Source: Ligilactobacillus animalis KCTC 3501 = DSM 20602
GTDB lineage: Bacteria; Bacillota; Bacilli; Lactobacillales; Lactobacillaceae
DNA length: 41,307 bases
NCBI RefSeq assembly: GCF_001434535.1
Contig: NZ_AYYW01000001.1
Location: 1 to 41,307, forward strand
Reading direction: 5' to 3'
Below, in pieces: positions 8,383 through 16,633 of the stretch. The position numbers and the translations under genes are program-made. The notes beneath the pieces are model-generated. The model had not been told where the DNA came from. It was given only the letters and a program-made list of their open reading frames with translations, and made no database searches. How positions within the stretch are numbered: position 1 is the first letter of the stretch; each line of letters starts with the position of its first letter.

Positions 8383-9638
8383 TGGCAATTGAAACAGCAG
8401 ATTTTACCCCGATCCTTTTGGGGAGCGATTTTAATGTGTACGGCATGGCGCGTTCATTTTATGAAATATTCCATAAGCCGGTCAAAGCATTTGCGCAACG
8501 AGAATTAGCTCCAACACGCTTTACAAAGATCGTGGATCTCGAATTGATCGATGGTTTTGCTGAAGATCCAGTCTGGATCGAAGAGATGTTAAAGATCAAA
8601 GAACGCTATCGTGACCATGCAGAACCGGTCATCTTGATCGGGTGTGGCGATGGGTATGCAGAGCTCATCGTGCGCCACAAAAAGGAATTAGAGGATGTCT
8701 TTGTTTGTCCATATATCGATGTTGATATGTTGCATCAGTTGAACAACAAGGAAAACTTCTATAAGGTCTGTGAAAAATATGACCTCCCTTATCCTAAGAC
8801 TCAAATTATAACCAAGGAAATGCACGACAGCGGTGAGAAGATCGAGCAACCATTTGACTATCCGGTAGCTTTAAAACCGGCTAATAGTATTGCTTGGTTA
8901 GATGTTAAATTCGAAGGACGTAAGAAGGCTTTCCGGATCCAATCGCGCGAAGAATTTGACCGGATCGTTGACTTATCCTACACTAATGGCTATACGGGTG
9001 ATTTTATCTTACAAGATTTCATCCCAGGTGATGATAGTAACATGCGGGTCTTAAATGCCTACGTTGACCAAGATCACAAGGTCAAGATGATGTGTTTAGG
9101 TCATCCATTATTGGAAGATCCAGCTCCATCTGCGATCGGTAACTATGTAGCGATCATGCCAGAATACAACCAAGAGATCTATGATACGATCCAAAAATTC
9201 TTAGAAGAGATCAAGTTTACCGGTTATGCTAACTTTGATATGAAATACGATGTGCGTGACGGCAAATACAAGCTCTTTGAGATCAACTTGCGCCAAGGCC
9301 GCAGTAGCTTCTTTGTGACCTTAAATGGTTATAACTTGGCACAGTGGGTCGTACGTGATTACGTGACGGGTGATCTTAAGGACGCAGAAACGCTTTACTG
9401 CAATGAACATAACGACCACGCTGCTTTATGGTTGGGTGTTCCAGTGAAGACTTTCAAAAAATATGCCCGTGAAAATGAAGCAAAGGAACGTGCTTTAGAG
9501 TTGATCAAAGAAAACCGTTATGGAACAACATATGAATATTCTGAAGATATGAATCCTAAGCGGTGGTTATTGATCAAGTGGATGAACCACAATTATGTAA
9601 AGAATTTTGCCCGTTATTTTGCAGAAAATAAAGGATAA
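8382..9638 (+). CDS. D-aspartate ligase (Asl-fm type ATP-grasp)
   Basis: Ligates the beta-carboxyl of D-aspartate to the epsilon-amino group of L-lysine in the UDP-MurNAc-pentapeptide, building the L-Lys-D-Asp (D-Asx) cross-bridge. From memory it aligns almost end to end with Enterococcus faecium Asl-fm, sharing blocks such as ILLGSD-NVYGMARSF, FPVALKPANS-like text (here YPVALKPANS), ILQDFIPGDDSNMRVLNA, MMCLGHPLLEDP and LFEINLRQGRSSFFVTLNG. The ATP-grasp core spans roughly residues 130-320. The length of 418 is as expected. Its start codon overlaps the murE stop (TAATG), so the two are translationally coupled, and racD, which makes its substrate, follows after 6 bp. Confidence 0.96.
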   Translation: MAIETADFTPILLGSDFNVYGMARSFYEIFHKPVKAFAQRELAPTRFTKIVDLELIDGFAEDPVWIEEMLKIKERYRDHAEPVILIGCGDGYAELIVRHKKELEDVFVCPYIDVDMLHQLNNKENFYKVCEKYDLPYPKTQIITKEMHDSGEKIEQPFDYPVALKPANSIAWLDVKFEGRKKAFRIQSREEFDRIVDLSYTNGYTGDFILQDFIPGDDSNMRVLNAYVDQDHKVKMMCLGHPLLEDPAPSAIGNYVAIMPEYNQEIYDTIQKFLEEIKFTGYANFDMKYDVRDGKYKLFEINLRQGRSSFFVTLNGYNLAQWVVRDYVTGDLKDAETLYCNEHNDHAALWLGVPVKTFKKYARENEAKERALELIKENRYGTTYEYSEDMNPKRWLLIKWMNHNYVKNFARYFAENKG

Positions 9639-9644
9639 GATACG

Positions 9645-10361
9645 ATGAAAAACTTTTTTACAATTATCGGTGGTATGGGAACGATGGCGACCGAAAGTTA
9701 TATCCACCAGTTGAATTTACGCACTAAGGCGCACCAAGACCAAGATTATTACAACTACACCTTGGTCAATCATGCGACAGTGCCAGATCGAACGGCGTAT
9801 ATTTTGGATAATACCAAGCCTAACCCGCTACCAGAATTGATCGAAGATTTTAAGCAATATGCAACGCTGGGACCAGACTTTTTCACTCTACCATGTAATA
9901 CGGCGCATTATTTTTATGATGAGCTTGCTAAAGCTGTCGATGTGCCGATCTTACACATGCCTAAAGAAACGGTCGCTGAGATCAAAAAGCGCTATCCGGA
10001 AGCTAAAAAAGTCGGCTTAGTTGCAACGCAAGGTACGATCCGTGATCAGATCTACGATAAAGAGATCTTAGCTGCTGGCTATGACTTAGCTAAGCCAAGT
10101 CCAGCCGTTCAAAAGATGACTGACGAATTGATCTATGATGATATCAAGGAACAAGACGTGGTTGATGGTAAGCTATTCCATGACCTAGTAGCCCAAATGA
10201 TCCAAGAAACGGGCTGTGATGTTGTGATCTTGGGCTGTACTGAATTATCACTTGCCCAAGAGCGCGAACCGATCACTGACTTACCGATCGTGGATAGCCA
10301 ATCTACTTTGGTCGACCGTACGATCGAGTGGGCTGATAAAACACAAAAGAGTGTGAGATAA
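9645..10361 (+). CDS. racD: Aspartate racemase
   Basis: Interconverts L- and D-aspartate without a cofactor, supplying the D-Asp ligase encoded upstream. It belongs to the Asp/Glu racemase superfamily. The two catalytic cysteines lie in TLPCNTAH (Cys84) and ILGCTEL (Cys198), and the N-terminus IIGGMGTMATESY is the family signature. The length of 238 is typical. It is the last gene of the murE operon. Its final four codons and stop (KSVR*) lie within a 17-bp sequence that recurs 122 bp downstream, so the C-terminus has been set or remodelled by an intergenic repeat. Confidence 0.95.
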   Translation: MKNFFTIIGGMGTMATESYIHQLNLRTKAHQDQDYYNYTLVNHATVPDRTAYILDNTKPNPLPELIEDFKQYATLGPDFFTLPCNTAHYFYDELAKAVDVPILHMPKETVAEIKKRYPEAKKVGLVATQGTIRDQIYDKEILAAGYDLAKPSPAVQKMTDELIYDDIKEQDVVDGKLFHDLVAQMIQETGCDVVILGCTELSLAQEREPITDLPIVDSQSTLVDRTIEWADKTQKSVR

Positions 10362-10430
10362 AGCGATTAGCGCCGTACGGATAACGGGAAAATCACCATG
10401 ATGCGTTTTTGGCATCATGGTGATTTTTTT
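10344..10430 (+). repeat. Dispersed intergenic repeat, copy A, with terminator hairpin
   Basis: The segment runs from caaaagagtgtgagata through gccgtacggataac to a hairpin. A diverged copy lies on the opposite strand at 23746-23823. The first 17 bp (10344-10360) recur exactly at 10466-10482. The region right of the hairpin (ttgttatctgctaggcg) mirrors the left flank imperfectly, so the element is a long degenerate inverted repeat. It overlaps the racD stop. Confidence 0.75.
10389..10430 (+). terminator. Terminator of the murE-racD operon
   Basis: A perfect 16-bp stem, aaaatcaccatgatgc with its complement at 10412-10427, is followed by T-residues. It is also the core of the dispersed repeat. 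Confidence 0.9.
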
Positions 10431-10573
10431 GTTATCTGCTAGGCGTTGCTTTGACGAACACGTTTCAAAAGAGTGTGAGATAGCTTTTTTTGATGCTAAA
10501 GAGACTGTCGAGTGTAAAGTTTCCTTCCGCAAAGCGCGTGAGTTAGTCAAAATACTGAAAAAGTGAACAGATC

Positions 10574-10617
10574 AAAAAGTCGTTAAACAAGGGGGTAGTC
10601 TTGTTTAACGACTTTTT
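10574..10617. terminator. Second, bidirectional-looking terminator hairpin
   Basis: A perfect 18-bp stem (10574-10591 with 10600-10617) begins with aaaaagtcg and ends with cgacttttt, so either strand would have a T-run. Confidence 0.8.
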
Positions 10618-11102
10618 GGCAATTATTAGTTAGAGAGTGAGATCGATGAAACTATGTGACACGTGGACAGGGGCAGCCTAAAAAGTTAAGCAGGATGTTA
10701 AGACTACTTACCACAATGTCAATAGATCGAGCTATAAGCTGGGGTGGGCGCAACCACTAAAAGCTAACAGCACCGATTCATCACCTCTTTCATTATGGAT
10801 AGTTGAGGTTCTCTCAACGTAGATAAGTATATACCTCAGTATTTTGCGAAAAACTATTGATTTTCTACCAAAATATGCATATATAAGCCTAGCTTTATTT
10901 TAAGCCGATAATAAAATTTATCTGACTTATCAAAATTTAAAATTCACTTAAACATTTACTAAGTAAGGTAAAATAATTTTCGGGGAAAATAGTTGATATA
11001 ATCGGATTTTTTATGGATATTATTTTAAAAAACATTGTAATGATTACTTTAGTATTGCTCACAATTGAACTCGGCGGTATGATAACAGTAGAGTTTAAAC
11101 AA
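10618..11102. other. Spacer, GC-richer first half, no recognised gene
   Basis: From about 10640 to 10800 the sequence is visibly richer in G and C than other spacers here and has no long ORF. It does not match tmRNA, RNase P, SRP or 6S landmarks that I know. From 10830 on it is AT-rich. A TATAAT box lies at 10997-11002, and a 39-codon ORF with one hydrophobic helix (11013-11132) starts 10 nt later without a ribosome site (see findings). Confidence 0.45.
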
Positions 11103-11115
11103 AGGGGAGAGAAAT

Positions 11116-11391
11116 GTGAAGAAATGGTATGAAGCACTAGATCAAGAAGATGTTACTTTTTTACATCAGTTAGCACAGGCAAATTTTAAGCTGTCAAAAT
11201 TATCTGCTGAGACAGAGGAATCGTATTTTATGCTTAAAAAGCGGATGCAAAAGTTAAAACATGCTCTAGTTCAAAAAACAACGGGAGATAGTGATTTTAA
11301 GGCGTATTTGGATTTTTTAGTCGAGCAACGGATCTTACCCTGCTCGATCGCAAAAGTTCTATACCAAAAACATTTAGAAGGATTAGAATGA
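11116..11391 (+). CDS. Small helical protein, possible DUF2089-like HTH
   Basis: This is a 91-residue soluble protein, predominantly helical, with no signal or membrane segment. The part from LDQEDVTFLHQL to ESYFMLKKRMQKL recalls the short DUF2089-type helix-turn-helix, in which a 'do-not-stop' helix is followed by a 'SYPTVRNRLDKL'-like helix. I regard that as a weak resemblance only. It starts with GTG (11116), served by AGGGGAGA 6-10 nt upstream; the supporting ribosome site is good. Ferrochelatase follows after about 85 bp, with no terminator visible between them, so they may be co-transcribed. Function unknown. Confidence 0.7.
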   Translation: MKKWYEALDQEDVTFLHQLAQANFKLSKLSAETEESYFMLKKRMQKLKHALVQKTTGDSDFKAYLDFLVEQRILPCSIAKVLYQKHLEGLE

Positions 11392-11476
11392 TTAAAAAAA
11401 GCGCGATAATTGCCCAGCATAGATAGATATGGTATTTTAAGGTATGTAATAAATTTAAAAGTTTAGAGGCAAATTG

Positions 11477-12430
11477 ATGAAAAAAGGAATATTATTGATC
11501 AATCTTGGAACACCTAAAAGTCCGAATGTTAAGCACTTACGACCTTATTTAAGACGCTTTTTAGGAGATAAGCGTGTGATCGATACTCCAGATATGATCT
11601 GGAAACCGATTTTGGAATTGATGATCTTACCCCGGCGACCTAAATTTTCTGCTCAGATGTATCAAAAGATCTGGTCAAAAGAATACGGTTCACCGTTGGC
11701 CTATTATACTAAGCGGCAATGTGAATTATTACAGGCTCTAGTACCTGATACAGTAGTCAAATATGCTTTTAGTTATAGCGAGCCTGATATTGCTCAGGTT
11801 TTAGCAGAATTTGAAATAGAAAAAATAACTGATCTGTGCATCGTTGCGCTTTATCCGCAATATTCGACAACAACGGTGGGCTCGGTCAGTGATGATGTGA
11901 TGCATTTTTATCATAAGCGTACTTATATCCCAAATATTAAATTTATCACTTCGTTTTACGAAAATGAGACTTATTTGAAATTAGTTGCTACTAAGATCAA
12001 AACTCAGTGGGTAAAGAAACCATATGATAAATTGATCATCTCATATCACGGTATTCCAGTCAGTTACGTCAAAAAGGGAGACCCTTATCAAAGGCAATGC
12101 GAAGAAACGACTGCCAAACTACAAGCATTATTACCAAACATCGAGATCTTACATACATATCAATCAAAATTCGGACCGGCTAAGTGGTTAGAACCGGCAA
12201 CTGATGCGACCGTCGATCGTTTACCTAGCCAGGGGTGTAAGAATCTACTAGTGATCTCACCGTCATTTATATCTGATTGTTTGGAGACGAAGTATGAGTT
12301 GGGGATCGAGAATCGAGAGATCTTTAAAAGAGCAGGAGGAAAGATTTTTGATGTCGTACCTTGTTTGAACGATGATCCCGAATTTATTGAGATCTTACAT
12401 GACTTATGTGAGGTAACTAATTACAGATAA
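11477..12430 (+). CDS. hemH: Ferrochelatase
   Basis: Inserts ferrous iron into a porphyrin. In Gram-positives the usual substrate is coproporphyrin III (the CpfC role). N-terminal GILLINLGTPKSP is the family signature, the catalytic histidine is in IISYHGIPVSY (His about 191), and the distal Glu region is DCLETKYELGIENRE. The length of 317 is typical. The start is the ATG at 11477, because AGAGG at 11465-11469 is well spaced for it; a TTG one codon earlier is possible. Lactobacilli generally lack the rest of haem biosynthesis, so this enzyme would depend on imported porphyrin or is a relict. A strong terminator follows directly. Confidence 0.95.
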   Translation: MKKGILLINLGTPKSPNVKHLRPYLRRFLGDKRVIDTPDMIWKPILELMILPRRPKFSAQMYQKIWSKEYGSPLAYYTKRQCELLQALVPDTVVKYAFSYSEPDIAQVLAEFEIEKITDLCIVALYPQYSTTTVGSVSDDVMHFYHKRTYIPNIKFITSFYENETYLKLVATKIKTQWVKKPYDKLIISYHGIPVSYVKKGDPYQRQCEETTAKLQALLPNIEILHTYQSKFGPAKWLEPATDATVDRLPSQGCKNLLVISPSFISDCLETKYELGIENREIFKRAGGKIFDVVPCLNDDPEFIEILHDLCEVTNYR

Positions 12431-12479
12431 AAAGAAGACACAATGAGGCGTATTTTGCGTCATTGTGCCTTCTTTTTAT
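12429..12479 (+). terminator. Terminator of hemH
   Basis: A ~20-bp stem built on aaaaagaagacacaatga and tcattgtgccttcttttt (one mismatch or wobble) overlaps the stop codon. Confidence 0.9.
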
Positions 12480-12576
12480 CTACTGTCTAACCCAGCCAGC
12501 GGTAACTACTATGTTATTTCGAAGGCCAAATAGCGACTTAGAACATACCCTTTGTTTAGGTTATCCTAAAAATATA

Positions 12577-12605
12577 TTTCGCTTAGCTTTAAAATGTGCT
12601 ATGAT
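12577..12605 (+). promoter_or_regulatory. Putative promoter of the 221-aa orphan gene
   Basis: TTTCGC (12577-12582) and TATGAT (12600-12605) are spaced by 17 bp, 28 bp before the ATG. The -35 is weak. Confidence 0.4.
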
Positions 12606-12633
12606 AAATTTGAAAAGTGAGGGGGGATCTATA

Positions 12634-13299
12634 ATGAAGGTCAAAGATTTTGTCGTAGCCTTTTTGACAGAACAAAATATTAATGGGATGGCTGTCAATT
12701 TGATCGGGAATTTGGGTAAGACTTTACGCTTGGCTCAAACGCGTTATCCCGAATATAATAATCTTTTTTACGATAAGCGACTATGGACTGGCAAACGTGA
12801 TATCACTAGCTGTATGAGCTATCCAGTGACTAAGTTAGAGGGGCTCTATGTTACCGCAAATACCGATAAGACGGCAAATGAGCAATTAGTTCAGATATTT
12901 AAAACTAAGTTACTACAGCTAAAAAAAGAATTGGCAGAACTTCCAGAAGAACGACCAGAACGCCTGTTATTTACCGGGATCAATGCATTGTTTAAGCGAC
13001 CAACGATCTTTGTGGAGACAAGAGATGAATTATATTTGATGCTTGAGGATAAGTTTCAAGCATCAGAAAAAGTGATGTTAGCACGATTTGATTTCTTTAA
13101 TTTGGGGATCTTTTCATACAAGGATGTCGCTTATTATGAACTAGTTACAGCTACTGGAACAGAACTTTCAGGATCACAGCTCGAAAAGCATGATCTCACG
13201 GTGATCTTGGGTCAATTATTAGCTTTTATGACGATCGCAGGGATCACGCAAGCAGATTATGCAGCAATGAGTGCTTATTTCAGTATGTCAAACTACTAG
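12634..13299 (+). CDS. Conserved-looking hypothetical protein, 221 aa
   Basis: I do not recognise this protein. It is soluble, with no signal peptide or membrane helix and a mixed alpha/beta character. A Lys/Glu-rich helical stretch (KTKLLQLKKELAELPEERPE) occupies about residues 89-108, and the C-terminus is hydrophobic (ILGQLLAFMTIAGIT). The start is the ATG at 12634 behind GAGGGGGG. The open frame continues upstream to 12463, but that part runs through the hemH terminator and a promoter-like region and is not credible as protein. It is monocistronic: a promoter-like element sits before it and a terminator after it. Codon choice matches the neighbours, arguing for a resident gene. Confidence 0.75.
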   Translation: MKVKDFVVAFLTEQNINGMAVNLIGNLGKTLRLAQTRYPEYNNLFYDKRLWTGKRDITSCMSYPVTKLEGLYVTANTDKTANEQLVQIFKTKLLQLKKELAELPEERPERLLFTGINALFKRPTIFVETRDELYLMLEDKFQASEKVMLARFDFFNLGIFSYKDVAYYELVTATGTELSGSQLEKHDLTVILGQLLAFMTIAGITQADYAAMSAYFSMSNY

Positions 13300-13320
13300 A
13301 AAATAATAGGCATAAGAAAG

Positions 13321-13362
13321 AAGCTCTGTGAAAACAGCTTAAGCCATTCTCACAGAGCTTTT
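13321..13362 (+). terminator. Terminator after the 221-aa gene
   Basis: aagctctgtga pairs with tcacagagctt around a 17-nt loop and is followed by tttt. Confidence 0.8.
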
Positions 13363-13393
13363 CTAAAACTATTTACTCTTTACATATGTAGTC

Positions 13394-13417
13394 AAAAAGG
13401 GGGGTGGCCCCCTTTTT
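13394..13417 (-). terminator. Terminator of the AEC carrier gene
   Basis: A compact hairpin of aaaaaggggg and cccccttttt with a 4-nt loop lies just past the stop of the minus-strand gene. It may act on both strands. Confidence 0.85.
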
Positions 13418-13424
13418 CATTTCA

Positions 13425-14603
13425 TTAAAACAGATGTGCTAAAATTGGTAATAACCAGATCCAGAAAATACAGCTTACTGCAAAGAAGACAGTTGAAACT
13501 GCAACTGAACTTGCACCTTCTTTAACGTAAATGTTGTAGCGACTAGAAATAATAATTCCGGAAAATGCCGGTGGCAAAGCAGTCGCCAAACAAAGCATAG
13601 AGATCTTAGTTGGATCTGACCCCATACCACAAAGATAAGCGACGAGCACAATAACTGCAGGAGTTAGGAATAATCTAAAGAAGGTATTCCAAAGTACTTC
13701 TTTATTAATTGAGAACTTAACTGTCGATAAAGCGAGCCCGGCTGCTAAAACAGCGACCCCGGCATTAGCTTTAGCAATTAGGTCAAAAGTTGGTGCCCAA
13801 GCAGTTGGGATTCTGATCCCAATTAAAACACAAAGCACCGCAATTAATGGAGCAGCAGCCACTGGTTGCTTAATAGCGTCAATTACAGATCTCAAAGTTG
13901 GATCCATTGGTTTATGAGGTTCATCAGCATGGTCGGCAATTTCTGCTCGAGCCAAGTCGATCTCACGTTCTAATCCCTTTTCTTTTAGAGCCTTAGCTTC
14001 GGCATCAGTAACTGGAACACCATCGGGAATAGTTACCATGACTTTTTGCTTGATTTTAGTGGACCCTTGCTTCTTTATATCTTCTACTTCTACGTTAGTT
14101 CCCTTATTATTATTTGCTTTAGCCTTCTTTTTAGCTATAGCTTGCCCCTTATTGATCAAAGCTAACCCCAATGGAATAGTGATCGCATTGACAACAATGG
14201 ATACGATCCCGATGACAAGGTTAGTTGATGCGTTATTCCCGTAGATAGGGTCTAAAACAGCAAAACCAAGGAAACCAATTGTGGGAGAACCAGCGATCAA
14301 GGCACAAACCGCCGCTTGCTGGGTAGTTCTATGGAAGAACAACTTATCCAAATAGTAACTTAACATAAATAAGCCCACAACACCAAAAATAGAAATCAGC
14401 GTTAAGATAATGTCTTGCGCAAACATTTTTCTTGTAGCTTTAACGATCGAAATGAATAAAGCGGCTGGTAATGCGATATTAAGAACTAATTTATTTAGCC
14501 CTTGCCGTTGGTCATTATCGAAAAAGTAAAATTTTCCGCAAAGATAACCGAGTAACATGATCACTAAAATTGGACATATATCATTTACTAAAATGCTAAT
14601 CAT
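13425..14603 (-). CDS. AEC-family permease next to oxalate genes (candidate oxalate/formate carrier)
   Basis: This integral membrane protein belongs to the auxin efflux carrier (AEC) family. Five N-terminal and about five C-terminal hydrophobic helices flank a long cytoplasmic loop (residues about 155-245). The loop is unusual: first Lys/Ala-rich (AIAKKKAKANNNKG), then acidic and alanine-rich, and most AEC proteins are shorter here. N-terminal LGYLCGKFYFF and C-terminal LPPAFSGIIISSRYN fit the family. It is divergent from oxc-frc. The E. coli yfdW-yfdU-yfdV locus pairs the same three families (formyl-CoA transferase, oxalyl-CoA decarboxylase, AEC carrier), so transport of oxalate, possibly against formate, is the natural inference. 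Start ATG with AAGGAAG upstream. Confidence 0.85.
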   Translation of the reverse strand: MISILVNDICPILVIMLLGYLCGKFYFFDNDQRQGLNKLVLNIALPAALFISIVKATRKMFAQDIILTLISIFGVVGLFMLSYYLDKLFFHRTTQQAAVCALIAGSPTIGFLGFAVLDPIYGNNASTNLVIGIVSIVVNAITIPLGLALINKGQAIAKKKAKANNNKGTNVEVEDIKKQGSTKIKQKVMVTIPDGVPVTDAEAKALKEKGLEREIDLARAEIADHADEPHKPMDPTLRSVIDAIKQPVAAAPLIAVLCVLIGIRIPTAWAPTFDLIAKANAGVAVLAAGLALSTVKFSINKEVLWNTFFRLFLTPAVIVLVAYLCGMGSDPTKISMLCLATALPPAFSGIIISSRYNIYVKEGASSVAVSTVFFAVSCIFWIWLLPILAHLF

Positions 14604-14890
14604 TTACATAACTTCCTTATAATTATATTTGATAGGTGTTACATTCAAGTCGACTATAACACTCATCATAATGTAAATCAAAAATTTAAGATTTTAGCTG
14701 ATGTTTAAGCGTAATTTTACATTCTTATAGATCAGCGCCATAAGTAGTAACTAAATATTTTATTTTTTGATATAAAATTTCCGATAGTTTTTTCTTGCTA
14801 ATAAATATAAAAAAAGTTATAACTTAGGTGTGGGTATCCAATTTGTAATTTGGTACCTTTATATAAATCGATTACCATGGAGGGTGCGTT
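14604..14890. other. Divergent control region of the oxalate island
   Basis: This 287-bp AT-rich gap carries the regulatory signals for both directions. An imperfect dyad, ggtatccaatt (14833-14843) and aatttggtacc (14847-14857), with 9 of 11 positions symmetric, lies about 35 bp upstream of oxc. GGAGG at 14879-14883 is the oxc ribosome site. No regulator gene is present in the island. Confidence 0.55.
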
Positions 14891-16627
14891 ATGGTAGATA
14901 AATCTTTAAGTAGGACTGGTGCCAGTTTATTAATTGACGCTTTACAAAAAAATGGTATTAATAACCTGTACGGAGTTGTAGGTATTCCGATCACTGATTT
15001 AGCTAGATTAGCTGAATTACGTGGGATGAAGTATTACGGCTTTCGTCGCGAAGATTCAGCTGTAAATGCTGCAGCTGCAGCTGGATTTTTAACTAAAAAA
15101 CCTGGTGTTGCGATGACAGTATCTGCACCGGGATTTTTAAATGGTCTAACTGCTTTAGCTCAAGCAACAAAAAACTGTTTTCCATTGATCATGATCTCTG
15201 GTTCTTCGGAACGGCATATTATTGATTTATCTCAAGGAGATTATGAAGGCTTAGATCAATATAATGTTGCCAAGCCTTTCTGCAAAAAAGCTTATCGTGT
15301 AGACAGAGCGCAAGATGTTGGTTTAGCAGTTGCACGTGCTATTCGGACTGCCGTTTCCGGTAGACCAGGTGGTGTTTATCTTGATTTGCCAGCAGATACG
15401 ATCGCACAGTTAAACGAAGATCTGGGTGAAAAGAACATGGGTGTTTACAAATTAGTTGACCCTGCTCCTTTACAAGAACCTAGTGATGCAGCGATCGCTC
15501 GGGCTGTTGATATTATTAAGCAAGCTAAAAAGCCGTTAATAATTCTTGGTAAGGGTGCTGCGTATGACAGGACTGAAAAACAAATTCAAGAATTAATAGA
15601 TAAGACCAACATCCCGTTCTTGCCAATGTCTATGGCTAAGGGACTTGTTCCTGATGACAGCAAACATTCAGCTGCTGCAGCTCGTTCATTATCGTTAAAG
15701 AATGCTGATGTTGTAATTCTAGTAGGTGCTAGATTAAACTGGATGCTTTCATACGGAAGTGCACCTCAATTTAACCCTAATGCTAAGTTTATTCAATTGG
15801 ATATTGAACCTACGCAATTCGATTCTGCTCAAAAGATCTCTGCCCCTCTTCAAGGTGACTTGACTTCTATTTTAAACAAGTTAGTCCCAGCTCTTACAGC
15901 GACAGGATATAAAGTTCCTTCTGATTGGACCGAAGCTATTGCTCAAGATACTGCGAAAAATGATGCAAAATTTGCTAAGCGGATCCAAGCTGGCGAAACC
16001 AATCCAAAATTTGGCTATTACGGTGCGATCGAACCTATCAATGAATACTTCCAAGACCATCCAGACACTTATCTTGTAAGTGAAGGTGCTAATACCCTTG
16101 ATATTGGTCGTGATATGATCGGTATGAAATTGCCACGTCATAGACTTGATACTGGTACTTGGGGCGTTATGGGTGTTGGCATGGGATATGCCATTGCCAC
16201 TGCTGTTGAAACTGGCAAACATGTAGTTGTTTTAGCTGGTGATAGTGCCTTTGGTTTTGATGGGATGGATGTAGAGACGATCTGTCGCTACAAATTGCCT
16301 ATCACCGTAGTGGTCATTAACAATGGTGGTATTTATAACGGTATTGATAATGTGGTCCCTGATCAATTAGGTCCAACTACCTTAGACCCAACTGGGAGAT
16401 ATGATCTGATCGCTAAAGCATTTGGCGGCGATAATTATTATGTAACTAATTATCAAGAGATGAAAGATACTTTTGCTAAGGCAGTTGGATCTGGCCGACC
16501 AAGCCTCATAAATGTTCAGATCGATCCATCAATGGGTAAAGAATCGGGACACATTGGCAATTTAAATCCAACCTTAAACTTAAAACCACTTGAAGAAGCG
16601 GAACAAGAAAAACTTGACAAGGAGTGA
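14891..16627 (+). CDS. oxc: Oxalyl-CoA decarboxylase
   Basis: Decarboxylates oxalyl-CoA to formyl-CoA and CO2 in the cytoplasm, using thiamine diphosphate. It has the three-domain TPP-enzyme layout: an N-terminal pyrimidine domain with the catalytic Glu in YGFRREDSA (Glu about 55), a middle domain with LIILGKGAAYDR, and a C-terminal domain with the TPP/metal motif from AGDSAFGFDGMD to VVINN (about 448-476). The GDG of the motif is GDS here, as in oxalyl-CoA decarboxylases. The length of 578 is near the Oxalobacter enzyme (about 568). It forms an operon with frc, with the frc ribosome site inside its last codons. The intracellular proton consumption of this pathway can support acid tolerance. 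Confidence 0.96.
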   Translation: MVDKSLSRTGASLLIDALQKNGINNLYGVVGIPITDLARLAELRGMKYYGFRREDSAVNAAAAAGFLTKKPGVAMTVSAPGFLNGLTALAQATKNCFPLIMISGSSERHIIDLSQGDYEGLDQYNVAKPFCKKAYRVDRAQDVGLAVARAIRTAVSGRPGGVYLDLPADTIAQLNEDLGEKNMGVYKLVDPAPLQEPSDAAIARAVDIIKQAKKPLIILGKGAAYDRTEKQIQELIDKTNIPFLPMSMAKGLVPDDSKHSAAAARSLSLKNADVVILVGARLNWMLSYGSAPQFNPNAKFIQLDIEPTQFDSAQKISAPLQGDLTSILNKLVPALTATGYKVPSDWTEAIAQDTAKNDAKFAKRIQAGETNPKFGYYGAIEPINEYFQDHPDTYLVSEGANTLDIGRDMIGMKLPRHRLDTGTWGVMGVGMGYAIATAVETGKHVVVLAGDSAFGFDGMDVETICRYKLPITVVVINNGGIYNGIDNVVPDQLGPTTLDPTGRYDLIAKAFGGDNYYVTNYQEMKDTFAKAVGSGRPSLINVQIDPSMGKESGHIGNLNPTLNLKPLEEAEQEKLDKE

Positions 16628-16633
16628 GTGATA

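Noticed and set aside
10281-10550. 89-codon minus-strand ORF after racD
   Set aside because: It consists of the dispersed repeat and terminator stems read in reverse, with no ribosome site.
10618-10830. Housekeeping RNA (tmRNA, RNase P, 6S, SRP) in the GC-richer spacer
   Set aside because: None of their conserved landmark sequences could be found on either strand.
12463-12633. Upstream extension of the 221-aa protein
   Set aside because: It would run through the hemH terminator and a promoter-like region; the ATG at 12634 has a strong ribosome site.
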